Positions 8,681-16,732 of a DNA stretch of 64,000 nt are shown piece after piece (position 1 is the stretch's first letter; every line of letters starts with the position of its first letter). This DNA comes from Prevotella sp. Its GTDB lineage: Bacteria > Bacteroidota > Bacteroidia > Bacteroidales > Muribaculaceae. Where the stretch lies: assembly GCA_023662865.1 (NCBI GenBank), contig JAMPIK010000005.1, positions 1 to 64,000 of the forward strand. The letters are read 5' to 3'. The position numbers were made by a program, and so were the translations under genes. Under the pieces are notes generated by a model. The model saw nothing but the letters and a program-made list of their open reading frames with translations. It did no database searches and was not told where the DNA came from.

Positions 8681-9502
8681 TTATTCTGCTGCGGGAGCGG
8701 ATGCTTCGGCGGGCTTTTCAGCTGCCGGTTTTTCGGCACGACGCACACGACGACGTTTGCCGGGAGCGGGAGCTGCCTCTTCCTCTTTGTCTTCGGGTGT
8801 GTCGAGTTTCTCAACCTTGCGTTCCTCAAGACCTTCGGCCATAGCGGCTGTTACGGTGTCAAGAATAAGCTCAATGCTCTTTGATGCGTCATCGTTTGCC
8901 GGGATAACGTAGTCTACATTGTCGGGGTTTGAGTTGGTGTCGACAATTGCGAATACGGGGATACCGAGGCGGTTAGCTTCAGCTACAGCGATATGTTCTT
9001 TCATCACGTCAACTACAAAGAGTGCGCTGGGGAGGCGTACAAGACCGGCGATTGAGCCGAGAGTCTTTTCAAGCTTTGCACGCTGACGGGTGATTTGGAG
9101 TTTCTCACGCTTTGAGAGATTGTCGAAAGTACCGTCGGAAGCCATTTTGTCAATGGTATCCATCTTCTTCACAGCTTTGCGGATTGTGGGGAAGTTGGTG
9201 AGCATACCGCCGGGCCAACGTTCAATAACGTAGGGCATATCTATAGCGGCAGCCTTCTCGGCGATAGCTTCTTTGGCCTGCTTCTTGGTAGCTACGAAAA
9301 GAACCTTCTTGCCGCTCTTTGCGATTTGCTTGAGGGCAGCAGCAGCTTCGTCAATTTTAGCGGCTGTTTTGTAAAGATCAATGATGTGGATGCCGTTGCG
9401 CTCCATGAAGATGTAAGGAGCCATTGCGGGATTCCATTTGCGTTTAAGGTGACCGAAGTGGCATCCGGCCTCAAGAAGTTGGTCAAATGTGGGTGTTGCC
9501 AT
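8681..9502 (-). CDS. rpsB: 30S ribosomal protein S2
   Basis: S2 binds late in 30S assembly and helps dock S1. The 273-aa protein starts MATPTFDQLLEAGCHFGHL, with the conserved HFGH and later PDAIFVVD-like (SALFVVD) and IPVFAIVDTN motifs. The last ~45 residues are a low-complexity extension rich in Ala, Pro, Glu and Arg, which is unlikely to be folded. The 245-bp leader between rpsI and rpsB has a hairpin and an imperfect tandem repeat, and I find no promoter of its own. Confidence 0.97.
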   Translation of the reverse strand: MATPTFDQLLEAGCHFGHLKRKWNPAMAPYIFMERNGIHIIDLYKTAAKIDEAAAALKQIAKSGKKVLFVATKKQAKEAIAEKAAAIDMPYVIERWPGGMLTNFPTIRKAVKKMDTIDKMASDGTFDNLSKREKLQITRQRAKLEKTLGSIAGLVRLPSALFVVDVMKEHIAVAEANRLGIPVFAIVDTNSNPDNVDYVIPANDDASKSIELILDTVTAAMAEGLEERKVEKLDTPEDKEEEAAPAPGKRRRVRRAEKPAAEKPAEASAPAAE

Positions 9503-9627
9503 TTGTTTTGAAAAATTTGTTTACGTTCTTTTTTAAAAACAATCTTGCAGATTTCATTATGGCGATGCCAATGAAACCTTACGGGTAGGGAACGTGTCCA
9601 TCCCGCAGATTTAGATACTAAACTCTT

Positions 9628-9660
9628 TTGAGGCAAGAGAGGATTGAGGCCAAGAGAGGA
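9628..9660. repeat. Imperfect tandem repeat in the rpsB leader
   Basis: Two 16-17 bp copies of TTGAGGC(C)AAGAGAGGA lie head to tail at 9628-9643 and 9644-9660. They are in the untranslated region between rpsI and rpsB and could be a duplicated protein-binding site, though this is untested. Confidence 0.5.
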
Positions 9661-9673
9661 ATATATTTGAATT

Positions 9674-9703
9674 GGCAGGGTGTCCCAAGAAGGACACTCT
9701 GCC
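9674..9703. terminator. Hairpin between rpsI and rpsB (partial terminator or processing site)
   Basis: GGCAGGGTGTCC (9674-9685) pairs with GGACACTCTGCC (9692-9703) with one G-T pair. On the minus strand it follows rpsI by 44 bp and is trailed by an AU-rich but not U-only stretch. Because no promoter is seen between it and rpsB, leaky termination or RNA processing is more likely than a full stop. Confidence 0.55.
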
Positions 9704-9747
9704 GTATATTTTAATAAGTTCAAGCTGCTTTCAAGCTCGTAGTGATA

Positions 9748-10134
9748 TTAACGCTTGGAGAACTGGAAGCGTTTGCGGGCTTTGGGCTGACCGGGTTTCT
9801 TGCGCTCTACGGCACGCGGGTCGCGAGTCATGAAGCCTTCTGCACGGAGAGCCGGCTTGTCTTCTGGGTTAATCTTAACCAAAGCGCGAGCAATGGCAAG
9901 ACGCAGAGCTTCTGCCTGACCTTTGTAGCCACCGCCACGCAGAGTCACCTTGATGTCATACTTTTCAGTAGCTTCAAGAGTAAGCAGAGGCTGCTTAACG
10001 ATATATTGCAGGATTGAAGAGGGGAAGTACACCTCAAGGGGGCGGTGGTTGATTGTGATAACACCGGAACCCTCTGACACATAAACGCGGGCTACAGCGG
10101 CCTTACGACGGCCAATTGCATTGATTTGTTCCAT
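9748..10134 (-). CDS. rpsI: 30S ribosomal protein S9
   Basis: S9 is a 30S head protein whose basic C-terminal tail reaches the P-site tRNA. The 128-aa product has the family signatures GRRKAAVARV near the N-terminus and GGGYKGQAEALRLAIARAL in the middle. It ends with the basic tail FQFSKR. It lies 8 bp after rplM, the standard rplM-rpsI pair. Confidence 0.97.
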   Translation of the reverse strand: MEQINAIGRRKAAVARVYVSEGSGVITINHRPLEVYFPSSILQYIVKQPLLTLEATEKYDIKVTLRGGGYKGQAEALRLAIARALVKINPEDKPALRAEGFMTRDPRAVERKKPGQPKARKRFQFSKR

Positions 10135-10142
10135 CTCTCTTC

Positions 10143-10619
10143 TTATTTCACTTTGTTAATGTCGATTACAGTAGGATTCGCACTCTCGTGGGGGTGTTCG
10201 GCACCGTTGTACACATAGAGGTTGTCAAGCTGACGCGCACCGAGCTTGTTTTTGGGAAGCATACCCTTTACCACCTTGTCGAAGAGGGGGTGACGACCGT
10301 TGGCACGCACTTTGAAGCTCTTCTTCATGAGTGTTTCGGGAGTAAACTCGCGCTGACCGCCGGGATAGCCGGTGTAACGGAGATATACACGATCAGTAAA
10401 TTTGGCACCGGTCATTTTCACCTTGTCTGCGTTGATTACGATTACATTGTCACCGCAGTCCATATTGGGAGTGTAGCCGGGTTTGTTTTTGCCGCGAAGT
10501 ATCAGGGCGATTTTCGCGCACAGACGACCGAGCACCTGGTCGGTAGCGTCTACCACCACCCACTTCTTGTCAATGGTAGCGGGAGTAGCGGAGAGAGTCT
10601 TATAGCTTAAAGAATCCAC
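10143..10619 (-). CDS. rplM: 50S ribosomal protein L13
   Basis: L13 is an early 50S assembly protein. The 158-aa product has WVVDATDQVLGRL-like N-terminal sequence (WVVVDATDQVLGRLCAKIA) and the GDNVIVINADKV motif. It also carries the YTGYPGG and KGMLPKN signatures. It is the first gene of the rplM-rpsI-rpsB-tsf operon, with a full promoter about 110 bp upstream. Confidence 0.97.
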   Translation of the reverse strand: MDSLSYKTLSATPATIDKKWVVVDATDQVLGRLCAKIALILRGKNKPGYTPNMDCGDNVIVINADKVKMTGAKFTDRVYLRYTGYPGGQREFTPETLMKKSFKVRANGRHPLFDKVVKGMLPKNKLGARQLDNLYVYNGAEHPHESANPTVIDINKVK

Positions 10620-10729
10620 TTTAATTATTGATTGTTAAAAAGTTATACACCAAGACGAGGAGCTTGTCCAAGGTCGGCCAAAACCTGTAAGGACATTTCC
10701 CGCCTGTTGATTTGGATATAATCGGCGTG

Positions 10730-10760
10730 CAAAATTAGTATTTTTTTTTGACATGACAAA
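10730..10760 (-). promoter_or_regulatory. Promoter of the rplM ribosomal operon
   Basis: The minus strand reads TTTG (10760-10757), a 19-bp A-rich spacer and TAATTTTG (10737-10730). This is a near-ideal Bacteroidota promoter, leaving a leader of roughly 105 nt before rplM. Confidence 0.85.
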
Positions 10761-11100
10761 ATATTCCGAAAAATTCGCATAATTTTATACGGAATTCGTC
10801 AACGGCACAACGGGTGTGAAAATATTTATCACACCCGGAATATTGCCGATAGTATTTTTCATTATATTTTTGCAATGCAAAACAAATCGTCAATATGTAT
10901 TCAGACGTCGATTTGTTGTGAATGATACATCTCCCCGGCAATTCAGCCTGAAGCTGAAAGAGATGGAACGGCGGTCATTCACCATGTCCGTGCAGCTCGC
11001 GGACATAGCCATTTAGAGTTGTCTCGTATCCCGTTTGCGAGATTTTGATAACATCTGCCCTGAAGCAACACGTCTGCGGGTGGGTAATTAATACAAAATT
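10761..11100. other. Intergenic region between the ribosomal operon and the HTH cassette
   Basis: There is no convincing gene in these 340 bp. A 9-bp-stem hairpin lies at 10811-10837 (CGGGTGTGA / TCACACCCG) and a second inverted repeat at 10984-11006 (ATGTCCG / CGGACAT). TCTCG/CGAGA arms also occur at about 11022-11042. A plus-strand open frame (10816-11016) has a hydrophobic start but no family resemblance. The repeats just before the HTH gene are candidate operators. Confidence 0.45.
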
Positions 11101-11352
11101 ATGAGAGACGACTCCAACAAAACCGTGCATATAGGCAACCTCATTGAGAACGAAGTCCGCAGGCAACAAATGCCTGTGATCGATTTCGCACGCAAAATCA
11201 ACACTGACCGGCGCAATGTGTATGACATTTTCAGCAGAACCTCTATCGACACCAATCTGCTGCTCAAGATCTGTACGGTACTGAACCGCGATTTCTTCCG
11301 GGAATTTTCAAAATATCTGCATATAGTCCATGAAGAAGATGACAACAACTGA
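11101..11352 (+). CDS. Small HTH (XRE-like) transcriptional regulator
   Basis: The 83-aa protein is almost entirely a helix-turn-helix domain. A first helix (IGNLIENEVRRQQM) is followed by FARKINTDRRNVYDIFSR, the likely turn and recognition helix, and then a third helical part with LLLKICTVLNRDFF. Such single-domain regulators are common beside accessory genes in Bacteroidales. Its end overlaps the start of the next gene by 23 bp, so the two are very probably co-transcribed and the regulator may control the cassette. Inverted repeats upstream (10984-11006 and about 11022-11042) could be its operators. Confidence 0.75.
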   Translation: MRDDSNKTVHIGNLIENEVRRQQMPVIDFARKINTDRRNVYDIFSRTSIDTNLLLKICTVLNRDFFREFSKYLHIVHEEDDNN

Positions 11353-12106
11353 CAATACGGATTTACTGCAATCGCTCTACGAAGATGTGTCCCGGTTCGC
11401 AAAAAATTTTGACACTCCACTGATGAACGAAAGGGATTTGCAGGTACGTTTAGCCATGCACCTTAAAAGCTGCGAGAACAGATACGACGATGTCATGGTT
11501 GAATATGCCGTTCCTTTCAATGAATTATGTTTTGGCGACCGGACGAACTCCCCGGAAAATTTTCCTTGGAGGAATGACATTTATGTCGATATCGCAGTTC
11601 GGCAAAACGGACGTTATGCTTTGCTGGAACTCAAATATGCGACACGCAATCTGCCGAAAGGACTGTGGGATAATACCCGTTTCGGCAGCAAGATGAAATC
11701 GCAAGTCTGCATGCTCAAAAATCAAGGAGCTGTGGATATTGTCTCATATAATTATTGCAAGGACATACGAAGGATAGAGGCATTGACCGATATGTATCCC
11801 AATATAGTCGGGGGTATCGCGATGATAATCACCAACAATCATCTGTTTTGGGAAAGACCCAAATCCGATACGGTGGCACATTCAAGGTTTGCCTTATATG
11901 AAAATCAGGAAGTAAAAGATGTGCATTGGCAGAAAATCAGCAAGAAAATTATTGACAGCCACCGGCCTTTCTCATTAGACAATACATATAAATTCACATG
12001 GAAAGATACGTCATACGACAAAACAGACATATCCGGATCCAAGATGGCAACCGGCTCAAAATTCAGGTTCATGACAACTGTAATCTCAAAAGAAACAAGA
12101 AATTAA
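11330..12106 (+). CDS. Putative PD-(D/E)XK-type nuclease-fold protein
   Basis: No named family was recognised for this 258-aa protein. Residues 83-102 contain DIYVDIAV, a short turn, and then ALLELKYA. This gives Asp87 and Glu100-Leu-Lys102 on adjacent strands, the core pattern of PD-(D/E)XK nucleases, with Glu34 in an N-terminal helix as a possible extra ligand. No signal peptide or membrane helix is present, so it is cytosolic. It overlaps the HTH gene by 23 bp and precedes a secreted WG-repeat gene by 19 bp. Defence or DNA repair is possible; only the fold suggestion is supported. A second ATG lies at 11339. Confidence 0.6.
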   Translation: MKKMTTTDNTDLLQSLYEDVSRFAKNFDTPLMNERDLQVRLAMHLKSCENRYDDVMVEYAVPFNELCFGDRTNSPENFPWRNDIYVDIAVRQNGRYALLELKYATRNLPKGLWDNTRFGSKMKSQVCMLKNQGAVDIVSYNYCKDIRRIEALTDMYPNIVGGIAMIITNNHLFWERPKSDTVAHSRFALYENQEVKDVHWQKISKKIIDSHRPFSLDNTYKFTWKDTSYDKTDISGSKMATGSKFRFMTTVISKETRN

Positions 12107-12125
12107 CAACCAATACAACAAACAC

Positions 12126-13712
12126 ATGAAAAGACAACTTTTAATCTTACTCGCAGTGATGCTGTGCGCCGTCGCTTCATGGGCTGCCAAAACCAATCTC
12201 ACACCACATCAAGACCCAAAAACCAACTTGTGGGGATATGTAGACGAACAAGGCAAATGGAAAATCAAGCCGACATACACAGAGGCCGGACCGTTTGTTG
12301 AGCTCAAGGCTAACGGCAAGCAATACGCATGGGTAGACGGCGCAGACCACTACAGTATCCTGATAGACGCGAAAGGCAAGCAAATGATACCCGACAAGTT
12401 CCTGTATGTAAATTACCTGACACCCATAAATGATAATCTGATATTTACATCCATGAGAAATGACAATACCGGGTGGAAATATATCTTTATCACTACAAAA
12501 GGTATAACATTAGTGCCTTTTGTAGCGATCTCTCTAAATCATGCCTGGGCTGACGAGGGAAAATATCTATACATACTCATGCAGAATAAAACTGCGGCGT
12601 GCAGAGTCAAAATTTGTACCATAACGGGCGAAGTAAGCAGCTCTCCGATGAATTTCAAAATGATTTCCGAGATAGATCCCGGATGCTATCTGATTGAAAA
12701 GGATGGAAATTACTTTGTCTATGACGTGGTTTACGACAATATGAAACCCACAAAGAAGATTGGCAATATATTGACTGCTGATAGTGGGACAGAAACAGAA
12801 ATAGATTTCCACCCTTACAAAAATTTACTGTACTTTGACAAGGATTTAAAATATATCGGGTGCTATGTAGACTGCAACAGCTTATTTGACTTGGTACCGA
12901 GATATCAAGAAGGCAGTGAATGGAAACTTCGTAGACTGTATAAGCGGTTGAAAAAGGGAGAAAACAAGATTTATCCATTTGTCAATTTAGAAACCGGAGA
13001 AGTCGTGGGCCACTTTAAAACAGTCAATAGATATGCGGAAAGCCAATACTATGAAGTACAAGATTCCACAGGCTATTGGGGTTTCGTTGATCCGAATGGT
13101 AAAAAGATTCTACCTGCAAAATACAAAAAACTTACCGTTATAGCACATAATAGTACTCCAGAGTTTATTTTGGCAACTACCGATGACAACAATACAGATT
13201 TGATGAATTTAAAAGGTGAAAAAGTTCGCTCATATCCCATTGGTAAAGGGCATTTAAGATATACACGCGCCGGATACGGTGAATACGTCATCTCAGAAGG
13301 CTCAAAATATTATGCTCCCGACGGTAAAGAGATAAATGTGCGCGGATACAGTAGTTTTGAACCGAACTACGACAACAATGGCAAACATATCGGATGGTAC
13401 ACCTGGCGCAGGCGGAGCACAAGTAATGGTGATGCCCTGGACTATATATATTACGACAAGCAGTTCAATATAACCAAAGAGACCACCAACGGCCCGAAAG
13501 ACGTTGCGGCCGAGGTTTACAAGAAACGCGATTTCGTAGGGCGACCATTGGCATTACTTGAGAGAATGCAGGACAAGGGATATATAATCGGTGGAGATAT
13601 GCTGTATGGCGGTCGGCTCGGCACCATATTCACCATTGTACTGAAAGACAAGTCACGCTACAGAATTGAGATGGACAGAAACGGCTGTATCATAAAGGCT
13701 ACCAAATACTAA
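12126..13712 (+). CDS. Secreted WG-repeat protein
   Basis: The 528-aa protein has a signal peptide (about 1-20, ending SWAAK). WG/KWG-type repeats follow, for example LWGYVDEQGKWKIKPTY near residue 35 and YWGFVDPNGKKILPAKY near 320, with more diverged copies between. WG repeats are thought to form beta-propeller-like folds and bind partners; no enzyme motif is seen. It lies 19 bp after the PD-(D/E)XK-like gene and ends at a terminator, so it may share that transcript. Codon usage is more AT-rich than in the ribosomal operon. Confidence 0.75.
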   Translation: MKRQLLILLAVMLCAVASWAAKTNLTPHQDPKTNLWGYVDEQGKWKIKPTYTEAGPFVELKANGKQYAWVDGADHYSILIDAKGKQMIPDKFLYVNYLTPINDNLIFTSMRNDNTGWKYIFITTKGITLVPFVAISLNHAWADEGKYLYILMQNKTAACRVKICTITGEVSSSPMNFKMISEIDPGCYLIEKDGNYFVYDVVYDNMKPTKKIGNILTADSGTETEIDFHPYKNLLYFDKDLKYIGCYVDCNSLFDLVPRYQEGSEWKLRRLYKRLKKGENKIYPFVNLETGEVVGHFKTVNRYAESQYYEVQDSTGYWGFVDPNGKKILPAKYKKLTVIAHNSTPEFILATTDDNNTDLMNLKGEKVRSYPIGKGHLRYTRAGYGEYVISEGSKYYAPDGKEINVRGYSSFEPNYDNNGKHIGWYTWRRRSTSNGDALDYIYYDKQFNITKETTNGPKDVAAEVYKKRDFVGRPLALLERMQDKGYIIGGDMLYGGRLGTIFTIVLKDKSRYRIEMDRNGCIIKATKY

Positions 13713-13734
13713 GAATGCTATTTATTACTTAGGG

Positions 13735-13765
13735 AAGGTCTGCGGCATTTGTCGTAGACCTTTGC
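13735..13765 (+). terminator. Terminator after the WG-repeat gene
   Basis: AAGGTCT (13735-13741) pairs with AGACCTT (13756-13762) around a 14-nt loop containing a further CG/CG pair. It closes the HTH/PD-(D/E)XK/WG cassette, although the T-run is short. Confidence 0.6.
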
Positions 13766-13814
13766 TGTAAACATCGAAGTGTGCAGAAGTGTTATACCTA
13801 TAAACGGAAATATT

Positions 13815-14465
13815 ATGCAGAACTATATATCTATCGGTGTGTTTATTGACGGAGGGTATTACGCCAAGGTAAACCGGTCGCTTAAAAAGTTAGAGAACAG
13901 TATTATACGTGTTCGTTCTTTGTTTGATTTCATCACCGAACGGCTTGCCGCAGAGGAGCATATCAATCCTCGCGACTGCCAGATTACAGAGGCTCACTAC
14001 TTCCGCGGTCGCTTTCGCGTAAAGGAGGCTTACGACAAGCATTTGCTTTATAATGAAAGGAAATTTGAGGATACTTTAATTGAAAATGATGTGGTGTTCC
14101 ACTACAAGCACCTGAGAGAGGTGGAGCGCAACGGTCAGACGGAAGTAATTGAGAAAGGGGTTGACGTGTGGTTTGCCCTTGAGGCATTTGAATTGGCAAC
14201 TTTCCGCAAGTTTGATTATGTAATACTCATTACCGGCGATGCAGACCATGAGATGCTTGTGCGTAAACTGAAAGCACTTAAAATCAAAGTAGTACTTCTA
14301 ACATGGAACCTCACGGACTCCGAAGCGACCTCTCCCCTGCTCAAGGAAGAAGCCGGACATCATTGGGAGCTTAGCGAGTTGACTCATCGTATTCCGAACC
14401 TTAAAAAACACCTGTTGTACAAGCTTCGAGAACAGCCGGTGCCGGAACTCGGTGAAAGTTTTTAA
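13815..14465 (+). CDS. NYN-domain (LabA/DUF88-like) protein
   Basis: The 216-aa protein starts near IGVFIDGGYYAKVNRSLKK and later has YVILITGDADHEMLVRKLK and KVVLLTW. These are the conserved Asp-containing motifs of the NYN family, PIN-like folds often linked to RNA cleavage. I start at the ATG at 13815; a longer frame from 13779 would add 12 residues before the conserved first strand. The substrate is unknown. The gene stands alone between a terminator and the sufE promoter. Confidence 0.8.
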   Translation: MQNYISIGVFIDGGYYAKVNRSLKKLENSIIRVRSLFDFITERLAAEEHINPRDCQITEAHYFRGRFRVKEAYDKHLLYNERKFEDTLIENDVVFHYKHLREVERNGQTEVIEKGVDVWFALEAFELATFRKFDYVILITGDADHEMLVRKLKALKIKVVLLTWNLTDSEATSPLLKEEAGHHWELSELTHRIPNLKKHLLYKLREQPVPELGESF

Positions 14466-14498
14466 GCCGGAAATGTGAATTTTTCGGGAATTTTGTTG

Positions 14499-14506
14499 TA
14501 TCTTTG
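14499..14506 (+). promoter_or_regulatory. -7 box upstream of sufE
   Basis: TATCTTTG fits TAnnTTTG and lies 44 bp before the sufE ATG. Confidence 0.6.
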
Positions 14507-14550
14507 CCAAATAAACAATTACACCCTTATTTGTCAAAGGCTATAACAAT

Positions 14551-14979
14551 ATGAGTATCAACGAAGTACAAGACGAAATAATAGAGGAATTCGAGGGGCT
14601 GACCGATTGGATGGACCGTTATGCCTATATTATTGAATTAGGCTCACAGATGCCCTCAATGGAAGAAAAATACAAGACTCCCGCCAACCTTATTGAGGGG
14701 TGTCAGAGCCGTGTGTGGATTGAAGCTCAACTTGACGAGAGCGGACACATCAATTTTGAAGCAGACTCAGATGCAATGATTGTGAAAGGAATTGTGGCAT
14801 TGCTGATGCGAGTGCTTAATCACCGCACACCCAAAGAGATTTTGGATTGCGACCTGTATTTTATTGAAAAAATCGGATTGAAAGAGAACCTCTCCCCCAC
14901 CCGCTCCAACGGGCTTGTGGCCATGCTCAAGCAGATACGCCTGTATGCCGTGGCCTTTGATGCACTTGAAAAAAAATAA
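14551..14979 (+). CDS. sufE: SufE-type cysteine-desulfuration protein
   Basis: SufE accepts persulfide sulfur from the desulfurase SufS and passes it to the Suf Fe-S cluster scaffold. The 142-aa protein has the family signature GCQSRVW with acceptor Cys51, plus a C-terminal helical half. Length is typical. The remaining suf genes are not in this window. The transporter gene follows after 36 bp in the same orientation, so it may be co-transcribed without an obvious functional link. Confidence 0.93.
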   Translation: MSINEVQDEIIEEFEGLTDWMDRYAYIIELGSQMPSMEEKYKTPANLIEGCQSRVWIEAQLDESGHINFEADSDAMIVKGIVALLMRVLNHRTPKEILDCDLYFIEKIGLKENLSPTRSNGLVAMLKQIRLYAVAFDALEKK

Positions 14980-15015
14980 ACAAAATATTTATCTAATCTT
15001 AAATCCAACACCTTT

Positions 15016-16548
15016 ATGTTCAAGAATCAACCAAAGGGACTAATTCCCGCGGCTTTGAGCAATATGGGAGAGCGCTTCGGCTACTACATTATGAATGCCG
15101 TGCTGGTGCTGTTCTTGTGTTCAAAGTTCGGTTTGAGCGAGGAGACAAGCGGTATTATATACTCTGTCTTCTATGCCGGTATCTATGTGTTGTCTCTTGT
15201 CGGCGGTATTATTGCCGATAAGACACAGAATTACAAACGTACTATTATTCAAGGTCTTGTAGTCATGACACTGGGCTATGTTGTACTTGCAATTCCAATT
15301 CTCAGCACGCCCGACAACAAAACATGGCTTTTGACACTCACCTGCTTTGCATTATTCCTGATTGCGTTCGGTAACGGTCTGTTCAAAGGCAACTTGCAAG
15401 CAATAGTCGGACAGCTCTATGACAATCCCAAATATGCTTCACAGCGCGACTCCGGCTTCCAAATTTTCTATGTATTCATCAACATCGGTGGTGTACTTGC
15501 CCCCTTTATCGCCCCCATGCTTCGCTCCTGGTGGCTTGACACAAACGGCCTTGTATACAATGGTGATTTCCCGGCAATGTGCCACGCGTTCTTGAGCAAT
15601 GCCGATTCCATGAGCAACGAAACCATCAACAACTTCTATGCCATCATTACCGGCATGGGTGGTTCCATAGCCGACAAAGTTGAGATTCAAGCCTTCTGCA
15701 CTCGCTATCTTGAGGTATTCAACACCGGTGTACACTACTCATTTATCGCCTCTGTTGCAGCAATGATGATTTCTCTCTGCATCTTTGCCGTAACGAAGAA
15801 AGGCCTGCCCAATCCCTCTGCAAAAGCAAAAGCGGAAACTGCAAATTACACACCGGCAGAGAAAGCTGCAATGGCCAAGGAAATCAAGCAACGTATGTAC
15901 GCTTTGTTTGCAGTGCTTGGTATTGCAATCTTCTTCTGGTTCTCATTCCACCAGAATGGTACTTCCATGTCTCTTTTCGCACGCGACTTTATGGACACTT
16001 CCTCCATACCGCCTGAAATTTGGCAAGCAATGAACCCCTGCTTCGTAATCTTGCTTACTCCCCTCATAATGGCAATATTCAGTGCACTCTCACGCCGCGG
16101 TAAAGAAATTTCCACACCACGCAAGATTGCAATTGGTATGGGTCTTGCAAGTATTGCCTACATCTTTATGATGATATTCTCATTGGTAATTAATTATCCC
16201 TCCGCAACAGACTTCAAGGGCCTCGCAGCAGCTGTAAAAGCGACAATGATGGCCGGTCCGTGGGTACTTATATTGTACTACTTCTTCATGACCGTTGCAG
16301 AGTTGTTCATTTCTCCGCTGGGACTTTCCTTCGTTTCAAAAGTAGCACCCAAACACATGCAAGGTTTATGTCAGGGCTTGTGGCTTGGAGCGACAGCCGT
16401 CGGCAACCTTATGCTGTGGGTAGGCCCTCTGATTTACAATGCAGCCCCGATATGGATTGCATGGGCAGTCTTCGCAGCTGTCTGCATCATATCAATGGGT
16501 GTAATGTTCGCTATGGTTAAATGGCTTGAACGTGTCACCAACAGCTAA
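15016..16548 (+). CDS. POT/PTR-family peptide:H+ symporter (MFS)
   Basis: The 510-aa protein has about 12-14 hydrophobic segments and the POT-type start LSNMGERFGYYIM. It should import di- and tripeptides or a related solute across the inner membrane with protons. In the classical E1xxE2R proton-coupling motif the first Glu is Asn16 here, while Glu19 and Arg20 remain. I recall the same change in other Bacteroidales homologues. It may therefore be a lineage variant with altered coupling or substrate. A hydrophilic insert lies at about 190-225. A structured repeat begins 16 bp after its stop. Confidence 0.88.
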   Translation: MFKNQPKGLIPAALSNMGERFGYYIMNAVLVLFLCSKFGLSEETSGIIYSVFYAGIYVLSLVGGIIADKTQNYKRTIIQGLVVMTLGYVVLAIPILSTPDNKTWLLTLTCFALFLIAFGNGLFKGNLQAIVGQLYDNPKYASQRDSGFQIFYVFINIGGVLAPFIAPMLRSWWLDTNGLVYNGDFPAMCHAFLSNADSMSNETINNFYAIITGMGGSIADKVEIQAFCTRYLEVFNTGVHYSFIASVAAMMISLCIFAVTKKGLPNPSAKAKAETANYTPAEKAAMAKEIKQRMYALFAVLGIAIFFWFSFHQNGTSMSLFARDFMDTSSIPPEIWQAMNPCFVILLTPLIMAIFSALSRRGKEISTPRKIAIGMGLASIAYIFMMIFSLVINYPSATDFKGLAAAVKATMMAGPWVLILYYFFMTVAELFISPLGLSFVSKVAPKHMQGLCQGLWLGATAVGNLMLWVGPLIYNAAPIWIAWAVFAAVCIISMGVMFAMVKWLERVTNS

Positions 16549-16563
16549 TACATAACAAGACAC

Positions 16564-16675
16564 TAAGCGCATCGCGCTTACATAATGTTAACCCCACGAA
16601 ATGCGAGTGCCTGAACGGCACGAGTCTTCGTGGGGTTTTGCGTACTCACTTACACCAATCGCAGCGCGGTTGCAC
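16564..16675 (+). repeat. Structured dispersed element, copy 1
   Basis: Three consecutive hairpins lie here. The first is TAAGCGC-ATC-GCGCTTA (16564-16580). The second is a long one with outer arms CCCCACGA (16592-16599) and TCGTGGGG (16628-16635) and inner arms GTGCC (16607-16611) and GGCAC (16617-16621). The third is CAATCGC-AGC-GCGGTTG (16656-16672). The same arrangement occurs on the minus strand at 54227-54119 with compensatory stem changes. Hairpin 2 is followed by TTTT and could double as the terminator of the transporter gene. Confidence 0.8.
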
Positions 16676-16718
16676 GCACGGGGATTGCGTGAGGGGAGGG
16701 TATGTCGGAGTTTTTTTG

Positions 16719-16726
16719 TAATTTTG
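16719..16726 (+). promoter_or_regulatory. -7 box directly before the rRNA methyltransferase gene
   Basis: TAATTTTG ends 6 bp before the ATG at 16733. The expected transcription start falls at or beside the ATG, suggesting a leaderless mRNA. Confidence 0.6.
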
Positions 16727-16732
16727 CCGATT

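Noticed and set aside
10816-11016. A 66-aa plus-strand frame with a hydrophobic start before the HTH gene
   Set aside because: It runs through two inverted repeats, has no recognisable homology and ends just before the HTH promoter region, so it is probably chance.
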